64,000 nucleotides of DNA from Ensifer aridi (GCF_002078505.1 NZ_LUAV01000032.1:303363-367362), one strand, 5' to 3'. Positions 54,279 to 62,903 are shown, numbered from the stretch's first letter. Made by a program: numbers and translations. The notes: generated by a model from the sequence alone, not told the origin.

Positions 54279-57095
54279 ATGCGTATTCCCCGGACAAATT
54301 TCTCGACGGCAGTTTTGCATGAGGCAAACCAAGCGGATGACTTCGAGGATCCGCATCCGGTTACGCCGGCCGCCGCGCATGCTCAGGCGAGGAATGCTGC
54401 CGCTCACGACCACCTGTTCGAGGCGCCGGAAGCGCCGCGGCGAGCCGCCGTCCCACAGGCCGATGATGTGGGCTATGTGGGACGCGCCGCCCGCCTTTAC
54501 GGCCACGGCTCGGCCTATGCGCCGGCGCAAGTCGTTGCGTCCACGCGCGATCCGCTTCCGACCCTTGCCGAGATCACTGGCCAAGGCGACGGACCGAGCT
54601 GGGAGAGCCACTTCTTCCTGTCGCCCAATGTCCGCTTCACCCGCACGCCCGAACGAGAGTTCATGAAGCGCCGTGCGCCTTCTGTCGACGAGAACGAGGC
54701 GGAGCGCGAGGAGATGGAAGCTCCCGCCGAGGAGACGGTCGAGCCGATCGTAGCCGAAGCGGCTCCGACCGAAGCGGCGCCTGTTGTCGAGCAGGAAGTC
54801 CCGTCCTACAGCCCCTCCGAGCTCCTGCGGCTCTTGATGCAGCAGCTCCCGAGCTGGAGTGCTGCACAAAGCCGCGATCCCAATTCCGAGCCCGCCGTTG
54901 CATCCGCGCCGATCGTATTGAAGGACGAGCCGGTCATCGGGCCGCCCCCGGCGCCCATCGTGGACGGCGAGGCGGTCGCGCAGCTGCTGCCGGAGGTCTT
55001 GGCCACCACCGCCGATGCCGTTTCCGATATCGGTGCAGACGCCCGTCTCTCTTACCTTTCCGACTACGCCTTCTTCGAATTCATGCCGCTCGACGCGGCC
55101 ACTCCTCCAGCGCCTGCTGCCCCGCCCGCGGCGTCCGAGAACGGCATGCCCGCTACGGCTTCCGTGAAAGCCCCGGCGCCGGTCGCGTCCCCGCCGAAAC
55201 CCGTCGCTCAGAAGCCGATCGAAATCCCCGCGTTGCCGCCGACGGCGATCACATCGCTGTTCCGAGTGGTCGAATGCCGCCGCGCCGCGCCGGCCGCCGT
55301 CGCGCCTGCTGCCGCGCGGTCGCAAGAGCCTGCTGCCGGCCCCGTAGTCGCAGACGCCGTTGCGCCTATGGAGGCGTCGGCTGCGATGGCGGTCGAGCCT
55401 GTTCAGCCCGTTGTCGCGCCCGCAAATGAGCGGGCTCCCGAAGCGCCGGTGACGAAGGCAGCGATCACCATGCCCGCCATCGTCCAACGCTCCGCCTCGG
55501 CTCTCCCGCCCATCGGAACGACCGAGAAGCGGCAGCCGGCCGACACCTACGAGTTCCCTGCCAAGGAGCTCTTGCAGGAGCCGCCACAGGGCCAGGGCTT
55601 CTTCATGACGCAGGAGCAGCTCGAGCAGAATGCCGGGCTTCTCGAAAGCGTGCTTGAAGATTTCGGCATCAAGGGCGAGATCATCCATGTCCGCCCCGGC
55701 CCGGTCGTGACGCTCTACGAATTCGAGCCGGCCCCCGGCGTCAAATCCTCCCGCGTCATCGGTCTTGCCGACGACATCGCCCGGTCGATGTCGGCGCTTT
55801 CTGCCCGCGTCGCGGTCGTCCCCGGCCGCAACGTCATCGGCATCGAGCTGCCGAACGCGACCCGCGAAACCGTCTATTTTCGCGAGCTGATCGAATCCGA
55901 CGATTTCCTGAAGACCGGCTGCAAGCTGGCGCTCTGCCTTGGCAAGACCATCGGCGGGGAGCCGGTGATCGCCGAGCTTGCGAAGATGCCGCATCTGCTC
56001 GTCGCCGGCACCACCGGCTCGGGCAAGTCGGTGGCCATCAACACGATGATCCTGTCGCTTCTCTACCGGCTGAAGCCGGAGGAGTGCCGCCTGATCATGG
56101 TCGATCCGAAGATGCTCGAACTCTCCGTCTATGACGGCATCCCGCATCTCCTGACGCCGGTGGTCACCGATCCGAAAAAGGCGGTAATGGCGCTCAAATG
56201 GGCGGTGCGCGAGATGGAGGACCGCTATCGCAAGATGTCGCGGCTCGGCGTCCGCAATATCGACGGTTACAACCAGCGGGCCGCTGCCGCGCGCGAGAAG
56301 AGCGAGCCGATCCTGGCAACGGTGCAGACCGGCTTCGAGAAGGGAACCGGCGAGCCGCTCTTCGAGCAGCAGGAAATGGACCTCTCGCCGATGCCCTATA
56401 TCGTCGTCATCGTCGATGAGATGGCCGACCTGATGATGGTCGCCGGCAAGGAGATCGAAGGTGCCATCCAACGGCTCGCGCAGATGGCGCGCGCCGCCGG
56501 CATCCACCTGATCATGGCGACGCAGCGTCCGTCGGTCGACGTCATCACCGGCACGATCAAGGCGAACTTTCCGACGCGCATCTCCTTCCAGGTGACTTCG
56601 AAGATCGACAGCCGCACCATTCTCGGCGAACAGGGCGCCGAGCAGCTTCTCGGTCAGGGCGACATGCTGCACATGGCCGGCGGCGGCCGCATCGCCCGCG
56701 TTCATGGTCCCTTCGTCTCCGATCTGGAGGTGGAACACGTCGTCGCGCATCTGAAGACTCAAGGGCGGCCGGAATATCTCGAAACAGTCACGGCGGACGA
56801 AGAGGAAGAAGAGGCGGAGGAAGATCAGGGTGCCGTCTTCGACAAGAGCGCGATCGCCGCGGAGGACGGGAACGAGCTCTACGAGCAGGCGGTCAAGGTG
56901 GTTCTGCGCGATAAGAAGTGTTCGACCTCCTATATCCAGCGCCGCCTCGGCATCGGCTACAACCGCGCCGCCTCGCTCGTCGAGCGGATGGAGAAGGAAG
57001 GCCTCGTCGGCCCGGCCAACCACGTCGGCAAGCGCGAGATCGTCTACGGTAATCGCGATCAGGCGGCGAAGTCCGACGGTGATGATATAGATTGA
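54279..57095 (+). CDS. ftsK: FtsK/SpoIIIE-type DNA translocase without membrane domain
   Basis: ATP-driven double-stranded DNA pump, 938 residues. Residues 1 to about 430 are Ala/Pro/Glu-rich and disordered-looking, and contain no hydrophobic helix, unlike classical FtsK with four. The alpha domain begins near 440 (GFFMTQEQLEQNAGLLESVLEDFGIKGEI). The RecA-like motor has Walker A GTTGSGKS at 577-584 and Walker B YIVVIVDEMADLMM. A C-terminal gamma winged helix (CSTSYIQRRLGIGYNRAASLVERMEKEGLVG) would read KOPS-type sites. It may serve chromosome-dimer resolution or segregation of this replicon. A degenerate copy of its 5' end lies 2.3 kb upstream. Confidence 0.92.
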   Translation: MRIPRTNFSTAVLHEANQADDFEDPHPVTPAAAHAQARNAAAHDHLFEAPEAPRRAAVPQADDVGYVGRAARLYGHGSAYAPAQVVASTRDPLPTLAEITGQGDGPSWESHFFLSPNVRFTRTPEREFMKRRAPSVDENEAEREEMEAPAEETVEPIVAEAAPTEAAPVVEQEVPSYSPSELLRLLMQQLPSWSAAQSRDPNSEPAVASAPIVLKDEPVIGPPPAPIVDGEAVAQLLPEVLATTADAVSDIGADARLSYLSDYAFFEFMPLDAATPPAPAAPPAASENGMPATASVKAPAPVASPPKPVAQKPIEIPALPPTAITSLFRVVECRRAAPAAVAPAAARSQEPAAGPVVADAVAPMEASAAMAVEPVQPVVAPANERAPEAPVTKAAITMPAIVQRSASALPPIGTTEKRQPADTYEFPAKELLQEPPQGQGFFMTQEQLEQNAGLLESVLEDFGIKGEIIHVRPGPVVTLYEFEPAPGVKSSRVIGLADDIARSMSALSARVAVVPGRNVIGIELPNATRETVYFRELIESDDFLKTGCKLALCLGKTIGGEPVIAELAKMPHLLVAGTTGSGKSVAINTMILSLLYRLKPEECRLIMVDPKMLELSVYDGIPHLLTPVVTDPKKAVMALKWAVREMEDRYRKMSRLGVRNIDGYNQRAAAAREKSEPILATVQTGFEKGTGEPLFEQQEMDLSPMPYIVVIVDEMADLMMVAGKEIEGAIQRLAQMARAAGIHLIMATQRPSVDVITGTIKANFPTRISFQVTSKIDSRTILGEQGAEQLLGQGDMLHMAGGGRIARVHGPFVSDLEVEHVVAHLKTQGRPEYLETVTADEEEEEAEEDQGAVFDKSAIAAEDGNELYEQAVKVVLRDKKCSTSYIQRRLGIGYNRAASLVERMEKEGLVGPANHVGKREIVYGNRDQAAKSDGDDID

Positions 57096-57129
57096 GTGAC
57101 GGCCGTTGCGGCGGATGCCGCAACCGCCA

Positions 57130-57292
57130 CCCCCTCTGACCTGCCGGCGATCTCCCCCACAAGAGTGAGATCGACTCGCGGCGCGCTAATCATTCCAACG
57201 TAAGCTCGACAATGCAACGCCTCTGATGGGTACCGGGGCTGCCGCCTGTGTTCTCCCTCCTGGTGGGGGAGATGGCCGGCAGGGTAGAGGGG
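57130..57292. repeat. RIME1-like intergenic mosaic element, second copy
   Basis: Left end CCCCCTCTGACCTGCCGGC with ATCTCCCCCAC, right end GTGGGGGAGAT with GGCCGGCAGGGTAGAGGGG. These are the same inverted ends as the element at 11681-11858, with a different, shorter interior. It lies between ftsK and the GntR gene and carries no reading frame. Confidence 0.8.
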
Positions 57293-57430
57293 AGTAAAGC
57301 ACCGCCCACTGCTTGTTTTTGCAGCAACAATCTGGAGCATTACGGCCAAGCCTCCAATCCTGATGAAAAAATAAGCGCATGGCCATTTGATCGCCATTGA
57401 CACCGGCGGCAGACACGCAAGCTATTGATA

Positions 57431-57449
57431 AACATCGGGTGGCGATGTT
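57431..57449. promoter_or_regulatory. Inverted repeat upstream of the GntR gene
   Basis: AACATCG-GGTGG-CGATGTT is a perfect seven-base inverted repeat with a five-base spacer, touching the putative -24 element. A regulator binding here would interfere with or assist polymerase; which protein is unknown. Confidence 0.6.
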
Positions 57450-57464
57450 GGCACAAGGCTTGCT
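57449..57464 (+). promoter_or_regulatory. Putative sigma-54 promoter of the GntR-amino-acid ABC operon
   Basis: TGGCACA-AGGC-TTGCT has GG and GC exactly ten bases apart and matches the -24/-12 consensus closely. Transcription would begin near 57475, two bases before the predicted ATG. That implies a leaderless mRNA or a different start, so the assignment is uncertain. Confidence 0.55.
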
Positions 57465-57469
57465 TACGC

Positions 57470-57485
57470 ATCTTGTATGCAAGAT
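57470..57485. promoter_or_regulatory. GntR-type operator over the regulator start codon
   Basis: ATCTTG-TATG-CAAGAT is a perfect six-base inverted repeat with core TTGTATGCAA. FCD-type GntR regulators commonly bind sites of the form TTGTATACAA, so autoregulation is likely. It overlaps the ATG at 57477. Confidence 0.65.
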
Positions 57486-58229
57486 TTGTCGCCACCAAAA
57501 AACGTTCAGACCAGCATCGACGAGGCCGTCGTCTCCGGCATCCTCTCCGCACGCATCCGCCCCGGCACGCGGCTGAGCGAGAACGAGGTCGCGAGCCTCT
57601 TCAACGTCTCGCGCACCCGGGTGCGCGAGGCGATGATGCGGCTCGAACAGCGCGGCATCGTCAAGGTGAGCCCCAGGCGCGGCTGGTTCGTGGTGGAGCC
57701 GTCGGCCGAGGAGGCGATCAACGTCTATGCCGCCCGTCGTGTGATCGAGGCTGGGCTGATGCGCAGCATGAGCCGCCTGACGGAGGCAGGCCGCGATAAG
57801 CTTCATGCGCATCTTGCCGAGGAAAAGACGGCGATCGCGGCGGGCGACCGCCAGCGGCTCACCTGCCTGATGGGCGACTTCCACATCCGCATCGCCGAGC
57901 TCTCCGGCAATGCCATCCTGGTCGAGATCCTGCGCGACCTGACAGCGCGCACGATCCTGATCTCGCTCATCTACCAGTCCGAGTTCCACGCCATGCAGTC
58001 GCATCTCGGCCATTGCCGCATCGTCGCGGCAATGGAGGAAGGCGACTTCCTGAAGGCGGCGGAGCTCGCGATCGAGCATCTGGACGAGGTGGAAACCGGG
58101 CTCGATCTGACGAGACGACCCGATCCGCTCGCCGACCTCCGGCACTCGCTTTCGCTGCCGCCGCAGACGGCGGTACCGTCTTCGAATGCATCCCGCAAAC
58201 CAAACCATGAAACCAACAGAGGAGAATGA
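57477..58229 (+). CDS. GntR-family regulator, FCD subfamily
   Basis: Transcription factor of 250 residues. The winged helix is SIDEAVVSGILSARIRPGTRLSENEVASLFNVSRTRVREAMMRLEQRGIVKVSPRRGWFVVEPS. The all-helical FCD ligand domain follows (INVYAARRVIEAGLMRSMSRL, RLTCLMGDFHIRIAELSGNAILVEIL, LGHCRIVAAMEEGDFLKAAELAIEHL), with the Asp and His residues that usually bind a metal or carboxylate ligand. It is first in line with an amino-acid ABC transporter that it probably controls. The predicted ATG has no ribosome-binding site, in keeping with a leaderless transcript. Confidence 0.9.
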   Translation: MQDLSPPKNVQTSIDEAVVSGILSARIRPGTRLSENEVASLFNVSRTRVREAMMRLEQRGIVKVSPRRGWFVVEPSAEEAINVYAARRVIEAGLMRSMSRLTEAGRDKLHAHLAEEKTAIAAGDRQRLTCLMGDFHIRIAELSGNAILVEILRDLTARTILISLIYQSEFHAMQSHLGHCRIVAAMEEGDFLKAAELAIEHLDEVETGLDLTRRPDPLADLRHSLSLPPQTAVPSSNASRKPNHETNRGE

Positions 58230-58234
58230 CCCCA

Positions 58235-59020
58235 ATGCTTTCGAGAAGACTTTTCGTTGCCATGGCGGCAATGGCCGCCGCGATCGGTTTCGGCTCCGTG
58301 GCGCAAGCCGATGCGCTCAGCGACATCACCGCCCGCGGCACGCTGCGCGTCGCCGTACCGCAGGACTTCCCGCCTTTCGGCAGCGTCGGCCCGGACATGG
58401 CGCCAGTCGGCTATGATATCGACATGGCAAACCTCATTGCCGAGAAGCTCGGCGTCAAGGTGGAGCTCGTGCCGGTCACCAGCGCCAACCGCATTCCCTA
58501 TCTGCAGACGAACAAGGTCGACCTCGTCATCTCGAGCCTCGGCAAGAACCCGGACCGGGAAAAGGTCATCGATTTCTCGACCGCCTACGCACCGTTCTAC
58601 AACGGCGTCTTCGCACCTGCTGAGTTTACGGCAACTAAGCCGGAAGAGCTTGCCGGCAAGACCATCGGGGTCACGCGCGGCGCCGTCGAGGATCTGGAAC
58701 TGACGAAGGTCGCGCCGGCCGACACCGTCATCAAGCGCTACGAGGACAATAACGGCACGATCTCGGCCTTCCTTTCGGGGCAGGTCGAGGCGGTCGCGAC
58801 CGGCAACGTCGTCGCCGCTGCGATCCTCGCCAAGAGCCCGCCGAAGCGTCCGGAACTGAAATTCCTCATCAAGAACTCGCCCTGCTACATCGGCCTTTCC
58901 AAGGAGCAGCCGGCGCTGCTCGAAAAGGTCAATGACATCATCGCAGCCGCCAAGGCCGATGGCAGCCTGAACGCCATTGCCCAGAAATGGCTCGGCACGG
59001 ACCTGCCTGCAGAACTCTGA
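58235..59020 (+). CDS. Polar amino-acid ABC transporter, binding protein
   Basis: Periplasmic solute-binding protein family 3, 261 residues. The signal peptide is LFVAMAAMAAAIGFGSVAQAD. Family motifs are RGTLRVAVPQDFPPFGS, VGYDIDMANLIAEKLGVKVELVPV, NRIPYLQTNKVDLVISSLG and REKVIDFSTAYAPFYNGVFA. The Ser and Asp of these blocks contact the amino-acid backbone. ATG 58235 is preferred because GAGGAG lies ten bases upstream. ATG 58226 would overlap the regulator stop (ATGA) but leaves almost no spacing. Substrate unknown. Confidence 0.92.
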   Translation: MLSRRLFVAMAAMAAAIGFGSVAQADALSDITARGTLRVAVPQDFPPFGSVGPDMAPVGYDIDMANLIAEKLGVKVELVPVTSANRIPYLQTNKVDLVISSLGKNPDREKVIDFSTAYAPFYNGVFAPAEFTATKPEELAGKTIGVTRGAVEDLELTKVAPADTVIKRYEDNNGTISAFLSGQVEAVATGNVVAAAILAKSPPKRPELKFLIKNSPCYIGLSKEQPALLEKVNDIIAAAKADGSLNAIAQKWLGTDLPAEL

Positions 59021-59090
59021 TCACCCGGGGATCGGGCCACCTCGTATCGCGGGGTGGCGCCGCCGGTATTTTGCCAACAGGAGTGCGCCA

Positions 59091-59762
59091 TTGAATTACC
59101 AATTCGAGTTCGGCTGGCTCTTCGAATACTATCCGCAGATCCTCAAGGGGATCGCCATCACCCTCGAGCTGATCGCGATAGGCGGTGTCGCCGGCATCTC
59201 GCTCGGCATCGTCTGCGCCTGGGTCAGGGCGCTCGGGCCAGCCTGGGCGAGGCGGATTGTGGCGGCCTATGTCGAGCTCATCCGCAACACGCCGTTCCTG
59301 ATCCAGCTCTTCTTCATCTTCTTCGGCCTGCCGTCGCTGGGTCTGCAGCTCAGCGAACTGCAGGCGGCCAATCTCGCCATGGTCGTCAATCTCGGCGCCT
59401 ATAGCTCAGAGATCATCCGCGCCGGCATCCAGGCAACCCCGAGGGGTCAGTTCGAGGCGGGCGCGAGCCTGGCCATGAGCCCGTTCGAGACCTTCCGCCA
59501 TGTGGTACTGGTGCCGTCGCTCGAGCGCATCTGGCCGGCCCTGTCCTCGCAGGTGGTCATCGTCATGCTCGGTTCAGCCGTCGTCTCGCAGATCGCCGCC
59601 GAGGACCTGACCTTCGCCGCCAATTTCATCCAGTCGCGCACCTTTCGCGCCTTCGAGGCCTATATCGTGTCGACCGCCGTCTATCTCGTATTGGCAATCC
59701 TGCTCAGGCAGACGCTGTCGATGGTCGGGGGATTGATCTTTCCTAGGAGAGCAGCGCGATGA
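59091..59762 (+). CDS. Polar amino-acid ABC transporter, permease 1
   Basis: Inner-membrane HisM/GlnP-type permease of 223 residues. Motifs are YVELIRNTPFLIQLFFIFFGLPSLGL and the cytoplasmic loop GAYSSEIIRAGIQATPRGQFEAGASLAMSPFETFRHVVLVPS. The start is a TTG at 59091, set by ACAGGAG nine bases upstream and by the family N-terminus NYQFEFGWLFEYYPQILKGI. The longer frame back to 58977 overlaps the binding-protein gene. The stop overlaps the next permease by four bases. Confidence 0.92.
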   Translation: MNYQFEFGWLFEYYPQILKGIAITLELIAIGGVAGISLGIVCAWVRALGPAWARRIVAAYVELIRNTPFLIQLFFIFFGLPSLGLQLSELQAANLAMVVNLGAYSSEIIRAGIQATPRGQFEAGASLAMSPFETFRHVVLVPSLERIWPALSSQVVIVMLGSAVVSQIAAEDLTFAANFIQSRTFRAFEAYIVSTAVYLVLAILLRQTLSMVGGLIFPRRAAR

Positions 59763-60418
59763 TCGAGTTCACGATCTGGGATATCCTGCGCAACCTCTTG
59801 CTCGCCACCCGCTGGACGATCGTGCTTTCGCTCGTCTCCTTCGCCGGCGGCGGCATGGTCGGCTTGGCCTTGCTCTTCCTCCGCATCAGCAGGCGCAAAT
59901 GGCTGCGGGGACTTGCGAAATACTATATCGAGCTCTTCCAGGGCACGCCGCTCTTGATGCAGCTCTTCATCGCGTTCTTCGGCCTCGGCCTCTTCGGCAT
60001 CGACGTTCCGGCCTGGCTTGCGGCGGGGCTGGCGCTCATCTTCTGGACCGCCGCCTTCCTCGGCGAGATCTGGCGCGGCTGCGTCGAGGCGATCGCCAAG
60101 GGGCAATGGGAGGCCTCCGCCAGCCTCGGCATAGGCCGGCTGCAGCAGATGCGCTACGTCATCCTGCCGCAGGCGATGCGGATCGCCGTGCCGCCGACAG
60201 TCGGCTTCTCGGTACAGGTGATCAAGGGCACGGCGCTGACTTCGATCATCGGCTTCGTCGAACTTTCGAAGGCCGGCACGGTCGTCACCAACGCCACCTT
60301 CCAGCCCTTCACCGTCTACGGTCTCGTGGCGCTTATCTACTTCGCGCTCTGCTGGCCGCTCTCGAAGAGCAGCCAGATCCTCGAAAGGAAACTCAATGTC
60401 GCTCATCGAAATCACTGA
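59759..60418 (+). CDS. Polar amino-acid ABC transporter, permease 2
   Basis: Second membrane subunit, 219 residues. Motifs are YYIELFQGTPLLMQLFIAFFGLGLFG and FLGEIWRGCVEAIAKGQWEASASLGIGRLQQMRYVILPQAMRIAVPP. ATGA overlaps the previous gene. The stop lies 23 bases inside the ATPase gene, so all three membrane/ATPase genes are coupled. Confidence 0.92.
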   Translation: MIEFTIWDILRNLLLATRWTIVLSLVSFAGGGMVGLALLFLRISRRKWLRGLAKYYIELFQGTPLLMQLFIAFFGLGLFGIDVPAWLAAGLALIFWTAAFLGEIWRGCVEAIAKGQWEASASLGIGRLQQMRYVILPQAMRIAVPPTVGFSVQVIKGTALTSIIGFVELSKAGTVVTNATFQPFTVYGLVALIYFALCWPLSKSSQILERKLNVAHRNH

Positions 60419-61121
60419 CGTCCGCAAGAGCTACGGGACGAACGAGGTCTTGAAGGGCATCAATCTCGACGTCGAGCCGGGCGAGGTGATCGCCATCATC
60501 GGCAAGAGCGGTTCGGGGAAATCGACGCTCTTGCGCTGCATCAACGGCCTCGAAACGATCAGCCAGGGATCGATCTCGGTCGCGGGCGCCCAGCTCATGA
60601 ACGACGAAGTGCATCTGAAGGCACTGAGGCTGAAGGTCGGGATGATCTTCCAGCAGTTCAACCTCTTTCCGCACCTGACCGTCGGCGGCAACGTGATGCT
60701 GTCGCAAATGGTCGTCAAGAAGACGCCGAAGCCGCAAGCGGAGGCGATGGCGCGCAAGATGCTGGAGCGCGTCGGCCTCAGCCAGAAATTCGACGCCTAT
60801 CCGGACGAGCTCTCCGGCGGCCAGCAGCAGCGCGTCGCGATTGCCCGCGCGCTCGCAATGCAGCCGATCGCGCTTCTCTGCGACGAGATCACCTCGGCGC
60901 TCGACCCAGAACTGGTGGCGGAGGTGCTCGCCGTCGTGCGCGAGCTTGCCGCCGAGGGCATGACGCTCTTGATGGTGACGCATGAGATGAAGTTTGCCCG
61001 CGACGTCTGCTCCCGCGTCGTCTTCATGCATCAGGGCCGCGTCCACGAGATCGGGAGGCCGGAAGAGGTCTTCGCCAATCCGCAGACGCCGGAGCTAAAG
61101 CAGTTCCTTGGTTTGCATTGA
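60396..61121 (+). CDS. Polar amino-acid ABC transporter, ATPase
   Basis: GlnQ/HisP-type ATPase, 241 residues. Walker A is GKSGSGKST, Q-loop IFQQFNLFPHLTVGGNV, signature ELSGGQQQRVAIARAL, Walker B ALLCDEITSALDPE and switch His in VTHEMKFA. It ends the operon that starts with the GntR gene. Confidence 0.94.
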   Translation: MSLIEITDVRKSYGTNEVLKGINLDVEPGEVIAIIGKSGSGKSTLLRCINGLETISQGSISVAGAQLMNDEVHLKALRLKVGMIFQQFNLFPHLTVGGNVMLSQMVVKKTPKPQAEAMARKMLERVGLSQKFDAYPDELSGGQQQRVAIARALAMQPIALLCDEITSALDPELVAEVLAVVRELAAEGMTLLMVTHEMKFARDVCSRVVFMHQGRVHEIGRPEEVFANPQTPELKQFLGLH

Positions 61122-61168
61122 GGAAGGGATAGCGGCCGGCGGGAGGAAGTCCGCCGGCTGCTACTGGA

Positions 61169-61480
61169 TCACGGCCGCACGGTGATGCGCCCCTTCATAT
61201 TGGGATGGTAGCGGCAGATATAATCGAAGCTGCCCGGCTCCTGCAGAAGAAGGCGACCTGACTTCTTCGCCGGGAGGTTCACCTCCCAGCCCCCTTTCAC
61301 GGTCGCGGTGTGGACGAGCCCGTCCTTGTTGATCCACTGGATCTCATCGCCGACTTTGGCGTCGACTTCCGCTGGCGTGTAGACGAGACGATCGACCATC
61401 ACCTGGATGGTTTCTGCCTGAGCGGCAACGGCAATGGCGGCCGCTCCAAGCAACGAAGCGAAGAAAACCATAGAACGCAT
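61169..61480 (-). CDS. Periplasmic cupredoxin (amicyanin/pseudoazurin-like)
   Basis: Type 1 copper protein of 103 residues. The signal peptide ends near IAVAAQAE. The mature part has the N-terminal copper His in WINKDGLVHTATV, and Cys, His and Met in DYICRYHPNMKG, so all four ligands are present. Probably a small electron carrier or copper-binding protein in the periplasm. It lies eight bases after a DUF4142 gene, in an operon with an ECF sigma factor. Confidence 0.9.
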   Translation of the reverse strand: MRSMVFFASLLGAAAIAVAAQAETIQVMVDRLVYTPAEVDAKVGDEIQWINKDGLVHTATVKGGWEVNLPAKKSGRLLLQEPGSFDYICRYHPNMKGRITVRP

Positions 61481-61487
61481 TGCGGGC

Positions 61488-62012
61488 TCACTTCAGTTCG
61501 GCTGCGACACGCTCGGCATGCTGCTGATGGCCTTGGAACAGTTTCAGCCCGGTCTCCAGCAGGCTCTTGAGCTCGGCGTTCTGGGCCGCCGGGATGAGCT
61601 GCGTTTCGACCGCGCTGTTGACCTGCTTATGGTAGGCGATCTCGTGGTCGATATAGGCCTTGTCGAACTCGGCGCCGGTAAGCTTGCCCAGTTCCTGCCG
61701 CTTTGCCTCGGCCTCCTTCGACAGGGTCTTGCTGGTGTCGTTGTCTTCCGGCGTGACGTTGAGCTTCTTGACGAGATCGAGCGCCTGCTTGTTCACCGCC
61801 TCATGGTCGCGCACCATGCTCTCGGCGAATTCGACGATGGTCGGATTCTTGGACGTGGCGATGGCCTGCTTAGCCGCCTCGATGTCGATCACGCCTGCAG
61901 TATAGGCGATGTGTGCAATCTGCTGATCGGTCGGTTTGTCGGCGGCGGGCGCCCCGCCGGCTGCGAATAGCAGGGCGATGACCGTGGCAGCGGTTTTCAG
62001 TCGGATCGTCAT
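61488..62012 (-). CDS. DUF4142-family secreted protein
   Basis: A 174-residue protein with a cleavable signal (ALLFAAGGAPAAD). The helical ferritin-like DUF4142 pattern is visible: IAYTAGVIDIEAAKQAIATSKNPTIVEFAESMVRDHEAVNKQAL, then FDKAYIDHEIAYHKQVNSAVETQLIPAAQN. The conserved His residues (RDHEAVN, DHEIAYH) might bind metal. ATG 62012 follows AAAGGAA; a longer frame upstream overlaps the sigma-factor gene and is spurious. Function of the family is not established. Same operon as the sigma factor and cupredoxin. Confidence 0.9.
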   Translation of the reverse strand: MTIRLKTAATVIALLFAAGGAPAADKPTDQQIAHIAYTAGVIDIEAAKQAIATSKNPTIVEFAESMVRDHEAVNKQALDLVKKLNVTPEDNDTSKTLSKEAEAKRQELGKLTGAEFDKAYIDHEIAYHKQVNSAVETQLIPAAQNAELKSLLETGLKLFQGHQQHAERVAAELK

Positions 62013-62088
62013 GAGATGTTCCTTTCCTTCGAAGATCAAAGCGTGGATGGACGCACTTTTGATGCTTCGTGGCGAGAAACGTTCCCGA

Positions 62089-62760
62089 CTATCCTCCTGT
62101 CCGTCGCGCGAGCCGGGCGAGCACCGCTTCGGTGAGGCGCTGGCACCGTTTGCCCGCGAAGGGGAAGGCGTCGAGCAGGACGGGGCCGATCTGCCGTTCC
62201 AATTGCTCTTTGAGGAGGTGCCGCGCCCGGTGCAATCTGGTGCGGACGGTTTCGGCGCGCAGGCCAAGCAGAGTTGCGGTTTCCTCGTTGTTGAGCCCCT
62301 CGATGACCCGCAGCACGAACACGGTGCGGTAGGTTTCCGGAAGCTGGTCCGTCGCCTTCTCGACGAGATCGAGGATTTGTCGCTGTGCCATCGTCTTTTC
62401 CGGATCGCTGCTGCCTGAATTCAGCGGGAATGTGATGATCTCCGCCTGATGCGACTGCCGCACAGCCTCGGAGAGCTTCATCTGCCGTCGCCTTTTGCGC
62501 AGGCGGCCGAGGGATTCGTTGATGACGATGCGGGCGAGCCAGGTCGAGAGCGTGGAGTCGCCGCGAAAATCCTCAAGGCGCGTGAAGGCGCGGACATAGG
62601 CCTCCTGCAGCACGTCTTCCGCGTCGCTGTTGTTGCCGACGATGCTCCGGGCGATGCGATAGAGCTTGCGGTTGTGCGCCTGCATGATCGCGCGGAAGCT
62701 TTCGAGATGCTCCGATAAGGGCTGATGCTCGAGGAAATCACGGGTTTCTGCGATGGGCAT
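62089..62760 (-). CDS. ECF-type RNA polymerase sigma factor
   Basis: Extracytoplasmic-function sigma-70 of 223 residues. Region 2 is IMQAHNRKLYRIARSIVGNNSDAEDVLQEAYVRAFTRLEDFRGDSTLSTWLARIVINE, and region 4 LPETYRTVFVLRVIEGLNNEETATLLGLRAETVRTRLHRARHLLKEQL. A linker of roughly 40 residues separates them. The ATG at 62760 follows AAAGGAGG. No anti-sigma gene lies in the cluster. Two exported proteins, DUF4142 and cupredoxin, follow on the same strand. A small-RNA gene lies 140 bases upstream. Confidence 0.93.
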   Translation of the reverse strand: MPIAETRDFLEHQPLSEHLESFRAIMQAHNRKLYRIARSIVGNNSDAEDVLQEAYVRAFTRLEDFRGDSTLSTWLARIVINESLGRLRKRRRQMKLSEAVRQSHQAEIITFPLNSGSSDPEKTMAQRQILDLVEKATDQLPETYRTVFVLRVIEGLNNEETATLLGLRAETVRTRLHRARHLLKEQLERQIGPVLLDAFPFAGKRCQRLTEAVLARLARRTGG

Positions 62761-62903
62761 GATCGCCTCCTTTCGCGGATTGGATGCCTCATTTCTCGAA
62801 ACGTTCCCATGCCGGCTGCCGACACCTGCCGAAATCTTATCGCGTCGCGCCGGGCCGCGGTAGCTTGGCCGTCGATTGCAGATATCTGGCGGGGAGGGGG
62901 CGA

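Noticed and set aside
54228..57023. Long minus-strand open frame opposite ftsK
   Set aside because: The plus strand encodes all FtsK motifs in full. The opposite frame is repetitive Arg/Gly/Asp-rich sequence typical of GC-biased shadows.
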